Shown piece by piece: positions 24,734 to 35,725 of a DNA stretch of 64,000 nt. Numbering within the stretch: position 1 is the stretch's first letter; each line of letters opens with the position of its first letter. This DNA is from Hyperoodon ampullatus. Its lineage: Eukaryota > Chordata > Mammalia > Artiodactyla > Ziphiidae. The stretch spans positions 160,893,353-160,957,352 of the forward strand of contig OX457058.1 of the NCBI GenBank assembly GCA_949752795.1, given 5' to 3'. The notes below the pieces were generated by a model that saw nothing but the letters and a program-made list of their open reading frames with translations, made no database searches and was not told the origin of the DNA. The position numbers and the translations under genes are program-made.

Positions 24734-25633
24734 AGGAGCCGGAGGAAGATGGCGGAAGAGTAAGACGCGGAGATCACCTTCCTCTCCACAGATACATCAG
24801 AAATTCATCTACACGTGGAACAACTCCAACAGAACACCTACTGAACGCTGACAGAAGACCTCAGACCCCCCAAAAGGCAAGAAACTCCCCACATACCTGG
24901 GTAGGTCAAAAGAAAAAAAGAATAAACAGACACAATAGGATATGGATGGGACCTGCACCAGTGGGAGGGAGCCGTGAAGGAGGGAAGGTTTCTACACACT
25001 ACAAGCCCCTTCGAGGGCGGAGACTGCAGGTGGCGGAGGGGGAAAGCTTCGGAGTAGCGGAGGAGAGCACAGCAACAGGGGTGTGGAGGGCAAAGCAGAG
25101 AGATTTTGGCACAGAGGATCGGTGCCCTCAGGCACACACCAGCCCGAGAGACTTGTCTGCTCAGCCGCCAGGGCGGGCGGGGCTGGGAGCTGAGGCTCGG
25201 GTATCGGCTTTCAGTCGGAGCGCAGGGAGAGGTCTGGGGCTGGCGGCAGGAAGAGACCCTGAAGGGGTTAGTGCTAGCCCGGAGGGAGTCCGGGGAAAGG
25301 GTCTGGAGCTACCGGAGAGGCAAGAGACTTTTTTCCCTTTTGTTGCCTGGTGCGCGAGGAGAGGGCATTCCCCTCCCTCCCCTCTGCCTGAGTGAGCCAG
25401 AGCCCCCGAATCAGCGGCTCCTTTAAACCCGTCCTGTCTGAGCGAAGAACGGACGCCCTCCGGACGCCCTCCGGCGACCTACGCGCAGAGGCGGGGCCAG
25501 GTCCAAGGCTGAGACCCGGGAGCTGTGAGAGCAGAGACAGGGAAATCTCTCTGTGCAGCCTCCGAGGCAGCGGATTAAAGCTCCACGGTCCATTTGATGT
25601 GCCCTGCGTCTGTGGAGTGCATGAATGGACAGC

Positions 25634-25868
25634 GAATCATCCCAAATTGAGGAAGTGGACCTTGAGGACAAGATTTAAGACTTTCCCCCCCCTTTTTTTT
25701 TTCCTCTTTTTACAACGAATTATCTCAAATTAAGGAGGTGGACTTAGCAAGATTTCAGACTTTTCGCCCTTTTCCTCTTTTTACAACGAATTATCCCAAA
25801 TCGAGGAGGTGGACTTGGAGAGCAAGATTTTTGATTTTTCCCCCTGCTCTCTTTTTGTGAATGTGTAT
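25634..25868 (+). repeat. Three tandem units in L1A 5' UTR
   Basis: Units start at 25634, 25717 and 25798 with GAATCATCCCAAATTGAGG, GAATTATCTCAAATTAAGG and GAATTATCCCAAATCGAGG. Each then has GGTGGAC or AGTGGAC, an AGATTT piece and a C/T-rich stretch ending in CTCTTTTT. Length about 82, 81 and 65-70 bp. L1B has only one such unit. Confidence 0.85.
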
Positions 25869-26028
25869 GTGTAATCTTCTGTGTAAGATTCTCTCTGTAT
25901 AGCTTTGCTTCCACCATATATCCCAGGGTTCTTTCGGTCCGTGTTTTTTATCAATAATTACTTTTTAATTTTAATAACGCTACTATATTTCATACTTTAT
26001 TCTATTTTACTTTACCTGCTCTTTCTTT

Positions 26029-26375
26029 TTTTCCTCCCTTCCCTTCCTCCCTCCCTCCCTCCGCTCCTCCTTTCCTTCTTTCTTTTTCTTTCCTCCATCC
26101 CTCCCTCCCTCCCACCCTTCTTCTTTCCACTTTCTTTTTCTTTCCTTCCTCCCTCCCTCCCTCCCTCCTGTCTTTCTTTCTTTCCTTCCTCCCTCCCTCC
26201 CTCTCTTCTTCCATTCACTCTTCCTTTTGCTTTCATTCCTCCCTCCCTCCCTCCTTTCTTTCCTTTCTTTCCATCCTTCCTCCCTCCCTCCTTTCTTTCT
26301 TTCTTCCTTCCTTCCTTCCTTACTTCCCTTCTTCCTTTCTTTCAATCTCTCTTTCTTTCTTCTACTAATTATTTC
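26029..26375 (+). repeat. Polypyrimidine tract (CCTCC/CTTTC) in L1A 5' UTR
   Basis: About 350 bp of almost pure C/T on the plus strand, made of CTCCCTCC and TTCTTTCTTT blocks. It keeps a Leu/Pro/Ser/Phe frame open on the plus strand (part of 25905-26624) and a Gly/Glu/Lys/Arg frame on the minus strand. These frames are low-complexity and unlikely to be genes. Purine/pyrimidine mirror blocks can form triplex DNA. Confidence 0.9.
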
Positions 26376-26902
26376 TTTCTACTTTTTCTCAATGTTATTC
26401 TAAGCCGGGTGGATGAAAGGCTCTTGGTGCTGCAGCCAGGAGTTAGTGCTGTGCCTCTGAAGTGGGAGAGCCAACTTCAGGACACGGGTCCACAAGAGAC
26501 CTCCCAGCTCCACATAATATCAAGCAGCGAAAATCTCCCACGGATCTCCATCTCAACACCAGCACCCAGCTTCAGTCAACGACCAGCAAGCTACAGTGCT
26601 GGTCACCCTATGCCAAGCAAATAGCAAGGCAGGAACACAACCCCATCCATTAGCAGAGAGGATACCTCAAAACATAATAAGGCCACAGGCACCCCAAAAC
26701 ACACCACCAGACGTGGACCTGTCCACCAGAAAGACAAGATCGAGCTTCAACCACCAGAACACAGGCATTAGTCCCCCCCACCAGGAAGCCTACACAACCT
26801 ACTGAAACAACCTTAGCCACGGGGGACAGACACCAAAAACAACGGGAACTACGAATCTGCAGCCTGCAAAAAGGAGACCCCAAACACAGTAACATAAGCA
26901 AA

Positions 26903-27817
26903 ATGAGAAAGCAGAAAAACACACAGCAGGTGAAGGAGCAAGATAAAAACCTACCAGACCTAACAAATGAAGAGGTAATAGGCAGTCTACCTGAAAAAGA
27001 ATTCAGAAAAATGATAGTAAAGCTGATCCAAGATTCTATTTCCCAGATCCAAAATCTTGGAAATAGAATAGACAATATGCAAGAAACAGTTAAGAAGGAC
27101 CTAGAAGAACTAAAGATGAATCAAGCATCGATTAAAAACACAATAAATGAAATGAAAAATACTCTAGATGGGATCAATAGCAGAATAACTGAGGCAGAAG
27201 AACGGATAAGTGAGGTGGAAGATAAAATAGTGGAAATAACTGATGCAGAGGAAAATAAAGAAAAAAGAATGAAAAGAACAGAGGACAGTCTCAGAGACCT
27301 CTGGGACAACATTAAACGCACCAACATTCGAATTATAGGGGTTCCAGAAGAAGAAGAGAAAAAGAAAGGGACTGAGAAAATATTTGAAGAGATTATAGTT
27401 GAAAACTTCCCTAATATGGGAAAGGAAATAGTTAATCAAGTCCAGGAGGCACAGAGAGTCCCATACAGAATAAATCCAAGAAGAAATACGCCAACACACA
27501 TATTAATCAAACTATCAAAAATTAAACACAAAGAAATCATATTAAAAGCAGCAAGGGAAAAACAACAAATAACACACAAGGGAATCCCCATCAGGTTAAC
27601 AGCTGATCTCTCAGCAGAAACTCTACAAGCCAGAAGGGAGTGGCAGGACATAATTAAAGTGATGAAGGAGAGAAACCTGCAACCAAGATTACTCTACCCA
27701 GCAAGGATCTCATTCAGATTTGATGGAGAAATTAAAACCTTTACAGACAAGCAAAAGCTGAGAGAGTTCAGCACCACCAAACCAGCTTTACAACAAATGC
27801 TAAAGGAACTTCTCTAG
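26903..27817 (+). CDS. L1 ORF1 protein (RNA-binding chaperone)
   Basis: A 304-residue protein (human ORF1p is 338) that coats L1 RNA and forms trimers in cytoplasmic ribonucleoprotein particles. Start is the ATG in AGCAAAATGAGAAAG. A coiled coil spans roughly residues 40-138 and includes two RhxxhE trimer motifs in a row (RITEAE at 94-99 and RISEVE at 101-106). The RRM-like domain starts at about 141 with [10 protein letters not shown]. The C-terminal domain (about 226-300) holds RREWQDI and [14 protein letters not shown]. No stop or frameshift. It is followed 58 bp later by ORF2 in the same orientation, as usual for L1. The N-terminus is shorter and lysine-rich compared with the human protein. 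Confidence 0.97.
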   Translation: MRKQKNTQQVKEQDKNLPDLTNEEVIGSLPEKEFRKMIVKLIQDSISQIQNLGNRIDNMQETVKKDLEELKMNQASIKNTINEMKNTLDGINSRITEAEERISEVEDKIVEITDAEENKEKRMKRTEDSLRDLWDNIKRTNIRIIGVPEEEEKKKGTEKIFEEIIVENFPNMGKEIVNQVQEAQRVPYRINPRRNTPTHILIKLSKIKHKEIILKAAREKQQITHKGIPIRLTADLSAETLQARREWQDIIKVMKERNLQPRLLYPARISFRFDGEIKTFTDKQKLREFSTTKPALQQMLKELL

Positions 27818-27875
27818 GCAAGAAACACAACAGAAGGACTATACCTACAATAACGAACCCAAAGCCATTAAGGAA

Positions 27876-30800
27876 ATGGGAATAGGAACATACATATCAA
27901 TAATTACCTTAAATGTAAATGGACTAAATGCTCCCACCAAAAGACGCAGAGTGGCTGAATGGATACAAAAACAAGACCCATATATATGTTGTCTACAAGA
28001 GACCCACTTCAGACCTAGAGACACATACAGATTGAAAGTAAGGGGGTGGAAAAAGATATTCCATGCAAATGGAAATCAAAAGAAAGCTGGAGTAGCAATT
28101 CTTATATCAGACAAAATAGACTTTAAAATAAAGACTATTAGAAGAGACAAAGAAGGACACTACATAACGATAAAGGGATCGATCCAAGAAGAAGATATAA
28201 CAATTGTAAATATTTATGCACCCAACATAGGAGCACCTCAATACATAAGGCAAATACTAACAGCCATAAAAGGGGAAATCGACAGTAACACAATCATAAT
28301 AGGGGACTTTAACACCCCACTTTCACCAATGGACAGATCATCCAAAATGAAAATAAATAAGGAAACACAAGCTTTAAATGATACATTAAACAAGATGGAC
28401 TTAATTGATATTTATAGGACATTCCACCCAAAAACAACAGAATACATATTTTTCTCAAGTGCTCATGGAACATTCTCCAGGATAGATCATATCTTGGGTC
28501 ACAAATCAAGCCTTGGTAAATTTAAGAAAATTGAAATTGTATCAAGTATCTTTTCCGACCACAATGCTATGAGACTAGACATCAATTACAGGAAAAGATC
28601 TGTAAAAAATACAAACACATGGAGGCTAAACAATACACTACTCAATAATGAAGTGATCACTGAAGAAATCAAAGAGGAAATTAAGAAATACTTAGAAACA
28701 AATGACAATGGAGACACGACGACCCAAAACCTATGGGACGCAGCAAAAGCAGTTCTAAGGGGGAAGTTTATAGCAATACAATCCCACCTTAAGAAACAGG
28801 AAACATTTCGAGTAAACAACCTGACCCTGCACCTAAAGCAATTAAAGAAAGAAGAACAAAAAACCCCCAAAGTTAGCAGAAGGAAAGAAATCATAAAGAT
28901 CAGATCAGAAATAAATGAAAAAGAAATGAAGGAAACGATAGCAAAGATCAACCAAACTAAGAGCTGGTTCTTTGAGAAGATAAACAAAATTGACAAACCA
29001 TTAGCCAGACTCATCAAGAAAAGAAGGGAGAAGACTCAAATCAATAGAATTAGAAATGAAAAAGGAGAAGTAACAAGTGACACTGTAGAAATACAAAAGA
29101 TCATGAGAGATTACTATAAGCAACTCTATGCCAATAAAATGGACAACCTGGAAGAAATGGACAAATTCTTAGAAATGCACAACCTACCAAGACTGACTCA
29201 GGAAGAAATAGAAAATATGAATAGACCAATCACAAGCACTGAAATTGAAACTGTGATTAAAAATCTTCCATCAAACAAAAGCCCAGGACCAGATGGCTTC
29301 ACAGGCGAATTCTATCAAACATTTAGAGAAGAGCTAACACCCATCCTTCTCAAACTCTTCCAAACAATATCAGAGGAAGGAACACTCCCAAACTCATTCT
29401 ACGAGGCCACCATCACCTTGATACCAAAACCAGGCAAGGATGTCACAAAGAAAGAAAACTACAGGCCAATATCACTGATGAACATAGATGCAAAAATCCT
29501 CAACAAAATACTAGCAAACAGAATCCAACAGCACATTAAAAGGATCATACACCATGATCAAGTGGGGTTTATTCCAGGAATGCAAGGATTCTTCAATATA
29601 CGCAAATCAATCAATGTGATACACCATATTAACAAGTTGAAGGAGAAAAACCATATGATCATCTCAATAGATGCAGAGAAAGCTTTTGACAAAATTCAAC
29701 ACCCATTTATGATAAAAACCCTGCAGAAAGTAGGCATAGAGGGAACTTTCCTCAACATAATAAAGGCCATATATGACAAACCCACAGCCAACATTGTCCT
29801 CAATGGTGAAAAACTGAAAACATTTCCACTAAGATCAGGAGCAAGACAAGGCTGCCCACTCTCACCACTCTTATTCAACATAGTTTTGGAAGTTTTAGCC
29901 ACAGCAATCAGAGAAGAAAAGGAAATAAAAGGAATCCAAATTGGAAAAGAAGAAGTAAAGCTGTCACTGTTTGCAGATGACATGATACTATACATAGAGA
30001 ATCCTAAAGATGCTACCGAAAAACTACTAGAGCTAATCAATGAATTTGGTAAAGTAGCAGGATACAAAATTAATGCACAGAAATCTCTGGCATTCCTGTA
30101 CACTAATGATGAAAAATCTGAAAATGAAATCAAGAAAACACTCCCATTTACCATTGCAACAAAAAGAATAAAATATCTGGGTATAAACCTACCTAAGGAG
30201 ACAAAAGACCTGTATGCAGAAAATTATAAGACACTGATGAAAGAAATTAAAGATGATATAAATAGATGGAGAGATATACCATGCTCCTGGATTGGAAGAA
30301 TCAATATTGTGAAAATGACTCTACTACCCAAACCAATCTACAGATTCAATGCAATCCCTATCAAACTACCACTGGCATTTTTCACAGAAGTAGAACAAAA
30401 AATTTCAAAATTTGTTTGGAAAAACAAAAGACCCCGAATAGCCAAAGCAATCTTGAGAACGAAAAAGGGAGCTGGAGGAATCAGGCTGCCTGACTTCAGA
30501 CTATACTACAAAGCTACAGTAATTAAGACAGTGTGGTACTGGCATAAAAACAGAAAGATAGATCAGTGGATCAGGATAGAAAGCCCAGAGATAAACCCAC
30601 GCACATATGGCCAACTTATCTTTGATAAAGGAGGCAGGAATGTACAGTGGAGAAAGGACAGCCTCTTCAATAAGTGGTGCTGGGAAAACTGGACAGGGAC
30701 ATGTAAAAGTATGAGATTAGATCATTCCCTAACACCATACACAAAAATAAGCTCAAAATGGATTAAAGACCTAAATGTAAGGCCAGAAACTATCAAACTC

Positions 30801-31694
30801 TTAGAGGAAAACATAGGCAGAACACTCTATGACATAAATCACAACAAGATCCTTTTGGACCCACCTCCTAGAGAAATGGAAATAAAAACAAAGATAAACA
30901 AATGGGATCTAATGAAACTTCAAAGCTTTTGCACAGCAAAGGAAACCATAAACAAGACCAAAAGACAACCCTCAGAATGGGAGAAAATATTTGCAAATGA
31001 AGCAACTGACAAAGGATTAATCTCCAAAATTTATAAACAGCTCATGCAGCTCAATAGCAAAAAAACAAACAACCCAATCCAAAAATGGGCAGAAGACTTA
31101 AATAGGCATTTCTCCAAAGAAGATATACAGACTGCCAACAAACACATGAAAGAATGCTCAACATCATTAATCATTAGAGAAATGCAAATCAAAACTACAA
31201 TGAGATATCATCTCACACCAGTCAGAATGGCCATCATCAAGAAATCTAGAAACAATAAATGCTGGAGAGGGTGTGGAGAAAAGGGAACACTCTTGCACTG
31301 CTGGTGGGAATGTGAATTGGTACAGCCACTATGGAGAACAGTATGGAGGTTCCTTAAAAAACTAAAAATAGAACTACCATATGACCCAGCAATCCCACTA
31401 CTAGGCATATACCCTGAGAAAACCATAATTCAAAAAGAGACATGTACCAAAATGTTCATTGCAGCTCTATTCACAATAGCCCGGAGCTGGAAACAACCTA
31501 AGTGTCCATCATCGGATGAATGGATAAAGAAGATGTGGCACATATATACAATGGAATATTACTCAGCCATAAAAAGAAACGAAACTGAGCTATTTGTAAT
31601 GAGGTGGATAGACCTAGGGTCTGTCATACAGAGTGAAGTAAGTCAGAAAGAGAAAGACAAATACCGTATGCTAACACATATATATGGAATTTAA
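27876..31694 (+). CDS. L1 ORF2 endonuclease and reverse transcriptase
   Basis: A 1272-residue protein (human 1275) that nicks target DNA and copies L1 RNA onto it. The N-terminal endonuclease carries the expected residues: N13, E42 (QETH), D144 and N146 (GDFN), D204 (RIDHILG) and D228/H229 (SDH). A PCNA-box-like QKIMRDYY is at 407-414. The reverse transcriptase domain shows SPGPDGF (469-475), [11 protein letters not shown] (from 658) and the catalytic FADD at 699-702. The C-terminal cysteine motif C-X3-C-X7-H-X4-C lies at 1129, 1133, 1141 and 1146. The frame is open from ATG at 27876 to TAA. ORF2 is translated in L1 by an unusual, inefficient mechanism after ORF1. All key residues I can check are present, so it looks competent. 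Confidence 0.97.
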   Translation: MGIGTYISIITLNVNGLNAPTKRRRVAEWIQKQDPYICCLQETHFRPRDTYRLKVRGWKKIFHANGNQKKAGVAILISDKIDFKIKTIRRDKEGHYITIKGSIQEEDITIVNIYAPNIGAPQYIRQILTAIKGEIDSNTIIIGDFNTPLSPMDRSSKMKINKETQALNDTLNKMDLIDIYRTFHPKTTEYIFFSSAHGTFSRIDHILGHKSSLGKFKKIEIVSSIFSDHNAMRLDINYRKRSVKNTNTWRLNNTLLNNEVITEEIKEEIKKYLETNDNGDTTTQNLWDAAKAVLRGKFIAIQSHLKKQETFRVNNLTLHLKQLKKEEQKTPKVSRRKEIIKIRSEINEKEMKETIAKINQTKSWFFEKINKIDKPLARLIKKRREKTQINRIRNEKGEVTSDTVEIQKIMRDYYKQLYANKMDNLEEMDKFLEMHNLPRLTQEEIENMNRPITSTEIETVIKNLPSNKSPGPDGFTGEFYQTFREELTPILLKLFQTISEEGTLPNSFYEATITLIPKPGKDVTKKENYRPISLMNIDAKILNKILANRIQQHIKRIIHHDQVGFIPGMQGFFNIRKSINVIHHINKLKEKNHMIISIDAEKAFDKIQHPFMIKTLQKVGIEGTFLNIIKAIYDKPTANIVLNGEKLKTFPLRSGARQGCPLSPLLFNIVLEVLATAIREEKEIKGIQIGKEEVKLSLFADDMILYIENPKDATEKLLELINEFGKVAGYKINAQKSLAFLYTNDEKSENEIKKTLPFTIATKRIKYLGINLPKETKDLYAENYKTLMKEIKDDINRWRDIPCSWIGRINIVKMTLLPKPIYRFNAIPIKLPLAFFTEVEQKISKFVWKNKRPRIAKAILRTKKGAGGIRLPDFRLYYKATVIKTVWYWHKNRKIDQWIRIESPEINPRTYGQLIFDKGGRNVQWRKDSLFNKWCWENWTGTCKSMRLDHSLTPYTKISSKWIKDLNVRPETIKLLEENIGRTLYDINHNKILLDPPPREMEIKTKINKWDLMKLQSFCTAKETINKTKRQPSEWEKIFANEATDKGLISKIYKQLMQLNSKKTNNPIQKWAEDLNRHFSKEDIQTANKHMKECSTSLIIREMQIKTTMRYHLTPVRMAIIKKSRNNKCWRGCGEKGTLLHCWWECELVQPLWRTVWRFLKKLKIELPYDPAIPLLGIYPEKTIIQKETCTKMFIAALFTIARSWKQPKCPSSDEWIKKMWHIYTMEYYSAIKRNETELFVMRWIDLGSVIQSEVSQKEKDKYRMLTHIYGI

Positions 31695-32055
31695 AAAAAA
31701 AAAAAAATGTCATGAAGAACCTAGGGGTAAAACGGGAATAAAGACACAGACCTACTTGAGAATGGACTTGAGGATATGGGGAAGGGGAAGGGTAAGCTGT
31801 GACAAAGCGAAAGAGAGGCATGGACATATATATACTACCAAACGTAAGGTAGGTAGATAGTGGGAAGCAGCCGCAGAGCACAGGGAGATCAGCTCGGTGC
31901 TTTGTGACCGCCTGGAGGGGTGGGATGGGGAGGGTGGGAGGGAGGGAGATGCATGAGGGAGGGGATTTGGGAACAGATGTATATGTATGACTGATTCACT
32001 TTGTTATAAAGCAGAAACTAATAAAAAAAATAAAAAAAAATAAAAATTAAAAAAA
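31695..32055 (+). other. L1A 3' UTR and poly(A) tail
   Basis: Begins with an A15-like run right after the stop. It contains a G-rich tract (31917-31947: four or more runs of three to four G) and CTAATAAAAAAAATAAA, a polyadenylation signal next to the tail. The tail is interrupted by single T bases. Confidence 0.85.
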
Positions 32056-32072
32056 AAATTTGAGCATACTGG
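32056..32072 (+). repeat. L1A target-site duplication, right copy
   Basis: AAATTTGAGCATACTGG, identical to 24717-24733. The first A bases may also be counted as tail. Confidence 0.95.
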
Positions 32073-32104
32073 TATATTACAGTTTCTTTTATTAAAAAAT
32101 ATTT

Positions 32105-32159
32105 TATATCTATATCTATATCTATCTATCTATCTATCTATATCTATCTATCTATATCT

Positions 32160-32190
<31 letters not shown>

Positions 32191-32192
32191 TA
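32105..32192. repeat. (TATC)n/(TA)n microsatellite
   Basis: Mixed TATC and TATATC units followed by (TA)n, starting about 30 bp after the L1A insertion. Confidence 0.95.
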
Positions 32193-32194
32193 TT

Positions 32195-33955
32195 TCTGTA
32201 GTTGACTGATTTTTTGTGGCAATTAAAATATTTTTCCCTGGACAGGAGACATCCAAGTGGAGATCCACGAGATCTCGGGGTTTCGTTATGACTCCTTGTT
32301 TCTCTTAGCCAGGATTCTCTTATCTAGTAGAGGTGAGAGTTGGTCCTTAAATATGTAGATGTATTTTTCTTAAGACATAAATACTACTGAGATGGTAATA
32401 TGATAAGTAACATCAATACATTTCAAAGTTTTGTTGCTCTTGTTGTTGTAGTTTTTTATTTTTAAATTTTCCCCCAGTTAAAATATGCTTTTAATAATAT
32501 GGAATTCCAAGTCATTGCATCTTCTGGAGAAGTGAGATATAGATATGGAGGGATATTAGGAGACAGAAAAAAAATTCAACACTTGGTACAAATAGCCTAA
32601 GTTTTGCTCAGTTCCCAGAAGTAGAAACAGTAGTGAGGAACGTGGAAGTAGGATAAGGTGTTCACTTCTTTTCAAGGAGATTCAATCTTGTTGTGAAACC
32701 AAGCAGGGATATAAAACCAGTAGTTCTATATAAATAGAAAGTATTATGGGATTAGATTCATGAAGAGTGAAAAAAATTTCTAGAATTTAGAGGAGAGAAA
32801 TAACCGTGTTGAAGTCGCCAGTTCTCCATGCTTTCATATATATCTTTTTCTTTAGACCTCCCTGGAGCACCACCCAGGTTAACATCCTGAAGGGGAGTGT
32901 GGATGATATACATCACTGGCGGGAACACCAGGGTACACCATGAACGTCATATTAGAAATAATATTTGGGACCATTTAACCAAACTCACACTAGCAGCAAG
33001 AATATTAAATAGGAACAGCATGAGATTTAGAGGCAAGAAAGAGAAAGAATGAGGGGAAGGAAACAATGATAAAGTCACATGGAATGGAGGATGCTTGGTG
33101 TGAATAGCACAATGTGAAGTAGAACAGATTGTGAAAGGCTTTAAATTCCGAAGTAGTTTGAACCCTAGTCTCATTATCTAGGGCCATTTACTTGGCCAGA
33201 AATGATTATCTTCCAAAAGAGGTGAGCTGAACATCTGAGCTTAGTAACACCACATTGCTTTGCCTTGCCTTAGATGCTGTCCCTGCCTTGGATGGAGCCA
33301 AGGCAAGGGACTTAACAGCCTTGGTTTTATACAGTGCCATCATTAAGAGACAAAGTGTCACAGAGATTTGAAATGAAGAGATTACATATGCCTGTCACTC
33401 AGCCCGGCTGTGTATGGTGGCTAATGAGGTTGGCTCTGCTCTCTTTGAGCCTCGTCTCTTGGGAACAATTTTAAAAGTGTGACTTAAATGGAATCACTTT
33501 AAATGAGTCTGTACAGGGCAGGCTCTGAATATATCATGTGGGAATCAGGCTGTTTGTGTCAGAGAAGAGATGACAGCTTGAGAGGTGGAGGGAGTGTTGC
33601 ATTTTAAAAGGAGGGCGTTTGGTCTGGAAAATGTTTAACACTATTCTTCACATTACTACAGAAGTGAAACTAGTCTCTACTTCCAAGATTGAAGATATTT
33701 GTATATTAAATATATGTTCTAATGTCCAACATTTAGTATGTATCTCATTTTAGAAATAACAAAGAAATCTTACAAAAGCATGTGGGTGAGGTCAATCTTC
33801 TAGACCTGTGTTCTCAAGTTATCTTTACATATGATGTCTGTGCAAAGTAAGGAACTTTTAAAAAGTGTAATCCCCAGGATATCTATATATGTAAATGTGC
33901 TCTTATATCTTAAACAGCAATTATGTTCAAAAATAGTTCATAATTTAGAATCAGT
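32195..33955. other. Stretch without a recognised gene
   Basis: No repeat family or exon recognised. A hairpin at 33280-33310 (arms TCCCTGCCTTGG and CCAAGGCAAGGGA) is the only local structure noted. Confidence 0.35.
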
Positions 33956-33959
33956 CTGG

Positions 33960-34140
33960 AATTCAAATATTAAGGTTGTCAGGGGCTAACTATATAACCT
34001 CCAAAAAACATTTCACTGAAACCTACCTCAGTGTATTATCAAATAGTCATAATAATATAAACATAATGTTATTGCTAGGAATAAATAAAATAGCAAGTAA
34101 AGCTAAAGTTGATGCATAATAGGTACACATCAAATAACTC
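33960..34140 (+). repeat. Possible MIR remnant
   Basis: GGGGCTAACTATATAACC and a terminal GCATAATAGGTACACATCAAATAA fit MIR-type wording loosely. The sequence between them is diverged. Confidence 0.35.
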
Positions 34141-35545
34141 TTATTACACCTACATATTCCAATGTGTTGTTATAGCTTTAACCTCCTTTTAAAATTTTCT
34201 TAATCTAGGTCTTTCTCAAAGATAGGACCACAGTAAGATGAATGATTAAATGAATGATTTACAGACTTGTTTGCTAAACAGTAATCTTCTTTTAATCTGT
34301 AATCAGATTATGTGTTTGAAAAAAGAAATTTACCATTAGTTTACTCAACAAGTCGATTAAAAATGTCAACACATCTTTCCTGGGCCCTTCTTCTAGAAAG
34401 GTGAATGTTCTTGGAAAAGTTTGCTTACTTTATTACACAGCCCTTACTCCTAATGATTTTTCACCACTTCCCAAATTCAGATATCAGACACAAGTCACAG
34501 GCAGGCAGGTGGTGAAATCTGCCACCCCTTTTATTGCCAGGCTTGACTCAGCTGATCTGCCCACTGAGTGGATATTACCTCTCCACATCACAGCTCAGCA
34601 GGCATCCCTCCTAAAGGTGCTGGATCAAAAATGATGATCTTTATGATCTATTCAGAAAGAGGAGGTGATATCTTCCCCTCAAGAGTTTGCAGCAAGTAGC
34701 TGACCTCTGCCTGAGTTTCCAAATACTTATGAAGGACTATTTATAGGAGAAATGAAGCTTAACTTTAAATCAGAGATCAGACACGATGACAGGTATCCAT
34801 ATAAATACACCCCAAGAATCTAAGGGAAATAAATGTAATCCCAGAAATATTTCAGGCAGTGACAACAGCTATTTCTGGGGAAATGCTTAGCCTCACATAT
34901 GATTTTGGGAGATAATTTTTATCTGAATCACTCATTTTTGAATCCTGAACTTCTAGTACTTACCTCATCCATAGTAGGGGCCACTGTAATGAATCAATAA
35001 ATATTTAAGTGAAATAATTTAGATATGTAACTCTAAAATAAAATAGTGTCCTTTCTTTGAAACTGTAGCTCTCCTAGGATTCTTTGGAAACATGACATGT
35101 TTTACAAAAGTTACTGCATAGAGTCTGTTTCTAAAGTCTCTGACAGGAACACATTATAACCAAAAGTTGTTTACAGTTTAACTTCAACCATCTGATTGTT
35201 AGATGCAGCAATAATACTGCCATACATTTTTAAAAATATTTACTATTTTCATATCTGTGCTAGAATGCCAGACTTCACTTCTTGGTTGCTTAATCCAATA
35301 TGTAGTCCAGAACTTCAGGGTTTTTTATACATTTTAGGAAAACCAAATATATTTCATTACTAAAATGTTTTAAATTATGAGACTCCCTTCAACATTGTTT
35401 CTAAACATCTAGTTCAAAATAAAGTAAATTTTACTCTCACTATTATAAGGACAGCTATGAAAACATTCAGTCTCATCACCATTGAGCATGGATGTTGCAT
35501 AAGTGGGACTGAAGCCAAATGGAAACAAAACAGGCTCAGTGTCAG
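34140..35545. other. Stretch without a recognised gene
   Basis: No exon recognised. A 77-codon frame at 34401-34634 has no family resemblance. A MIR/L2-like end may lie near 34950-35020 (CTTACCTCATCCATAG, AATGAATCAATAAATATTTAAG). Confidence 0.35.
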
Positions 35546-35549
35546 GAAT

Positions 35550-35725
35550 TGTGATCCCAACTGTACCCTTGATTAACTGAGGACTTTGTCAAGAAGTCCT
35601 TTTTTTTTTGTATAAAAATAGAGACAAAGATTTATACCTCTTGGGATTATTGCTATAATTACATAATACAAAGGAAATAACTACATATTAAAGGTCTTTG
35701 TACATAGCAGGTGCTCAAATCAATG
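35550..35725 (+). repeat. MIR SINE remnant
   Basis: CTGAGGACTTTGTCAAG, AATTACATAATACAAAGG and CTTTGTACATAGCAGGTGCTC are in MIR order (body and 3' end). Confidence 0.5.

Larger units (their letters stand above)
24734..26902 (+). promoter_or_regulatory. L1A 5' UTR with internal promoter
   Basis: Begins AGGAGCCGGAGGAAGATGGCGG. AAGATGGCGG (24746-24755) matches the YY1-type site that fixes the start of human L1 transcription. A CpG-rich part follows to about 25580. Then come three tandem units (25634-25868), a 350-bp polypyrimidine tract (26029-26375) and a more even segment up to ORF1. In the L1 family this region is an RNA polymerase II promoter. The promoter role here is inferred from position and motif. 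Confidence 0.8.
24734..32055 (+). mobile_element. Full-length L1 retrotransposon with intact ORFs (L1A)
   Basis: A complete LINE-1 of about 7.3 kb: GC-rich 5' UTR (24734-26902), ORF1 (26903-27817), a 58-bp spacer, ORF2 (27876-31694), 3' UTR and an A-rich tail (about 32019-32055). It is flanked by a perfect 17-bp duplication. Both reading frames are uninterrupted, with the key catalytic residues in place. This is the structure expected of a recently inserted, possibly active element. Activity, subfamily and polymorphism cannot be told from one sequence. Confidence 0.97.

Noticed and set aside
24679..25395. Open frame of 238 codons reaching from the flank into the L1A 5' UTR
   Set aside because: Its first codon is GTG and lies outside the element in an old MIR. 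The frame is open mainly because the L1 5' UTR is GC-rich. A related stretch in L1B reflects DNA homology.
25905..26624. Open frame of 239 codons over the polypyrimidine tract
   Set aside because: Low-complexity Leu/Pro/Ser/Phe repeats that follow from C/T-only DNA. The antisense Gly/Glu/Lys/Arg frames (26002-26345) are the mirror of the same artefact.
34401..34634. 77-codon frame beginning with GTG as a possible exon
   Set aside because: No recognisable domain. Splice-like AG/GT bases nearby are not informative by themselves.
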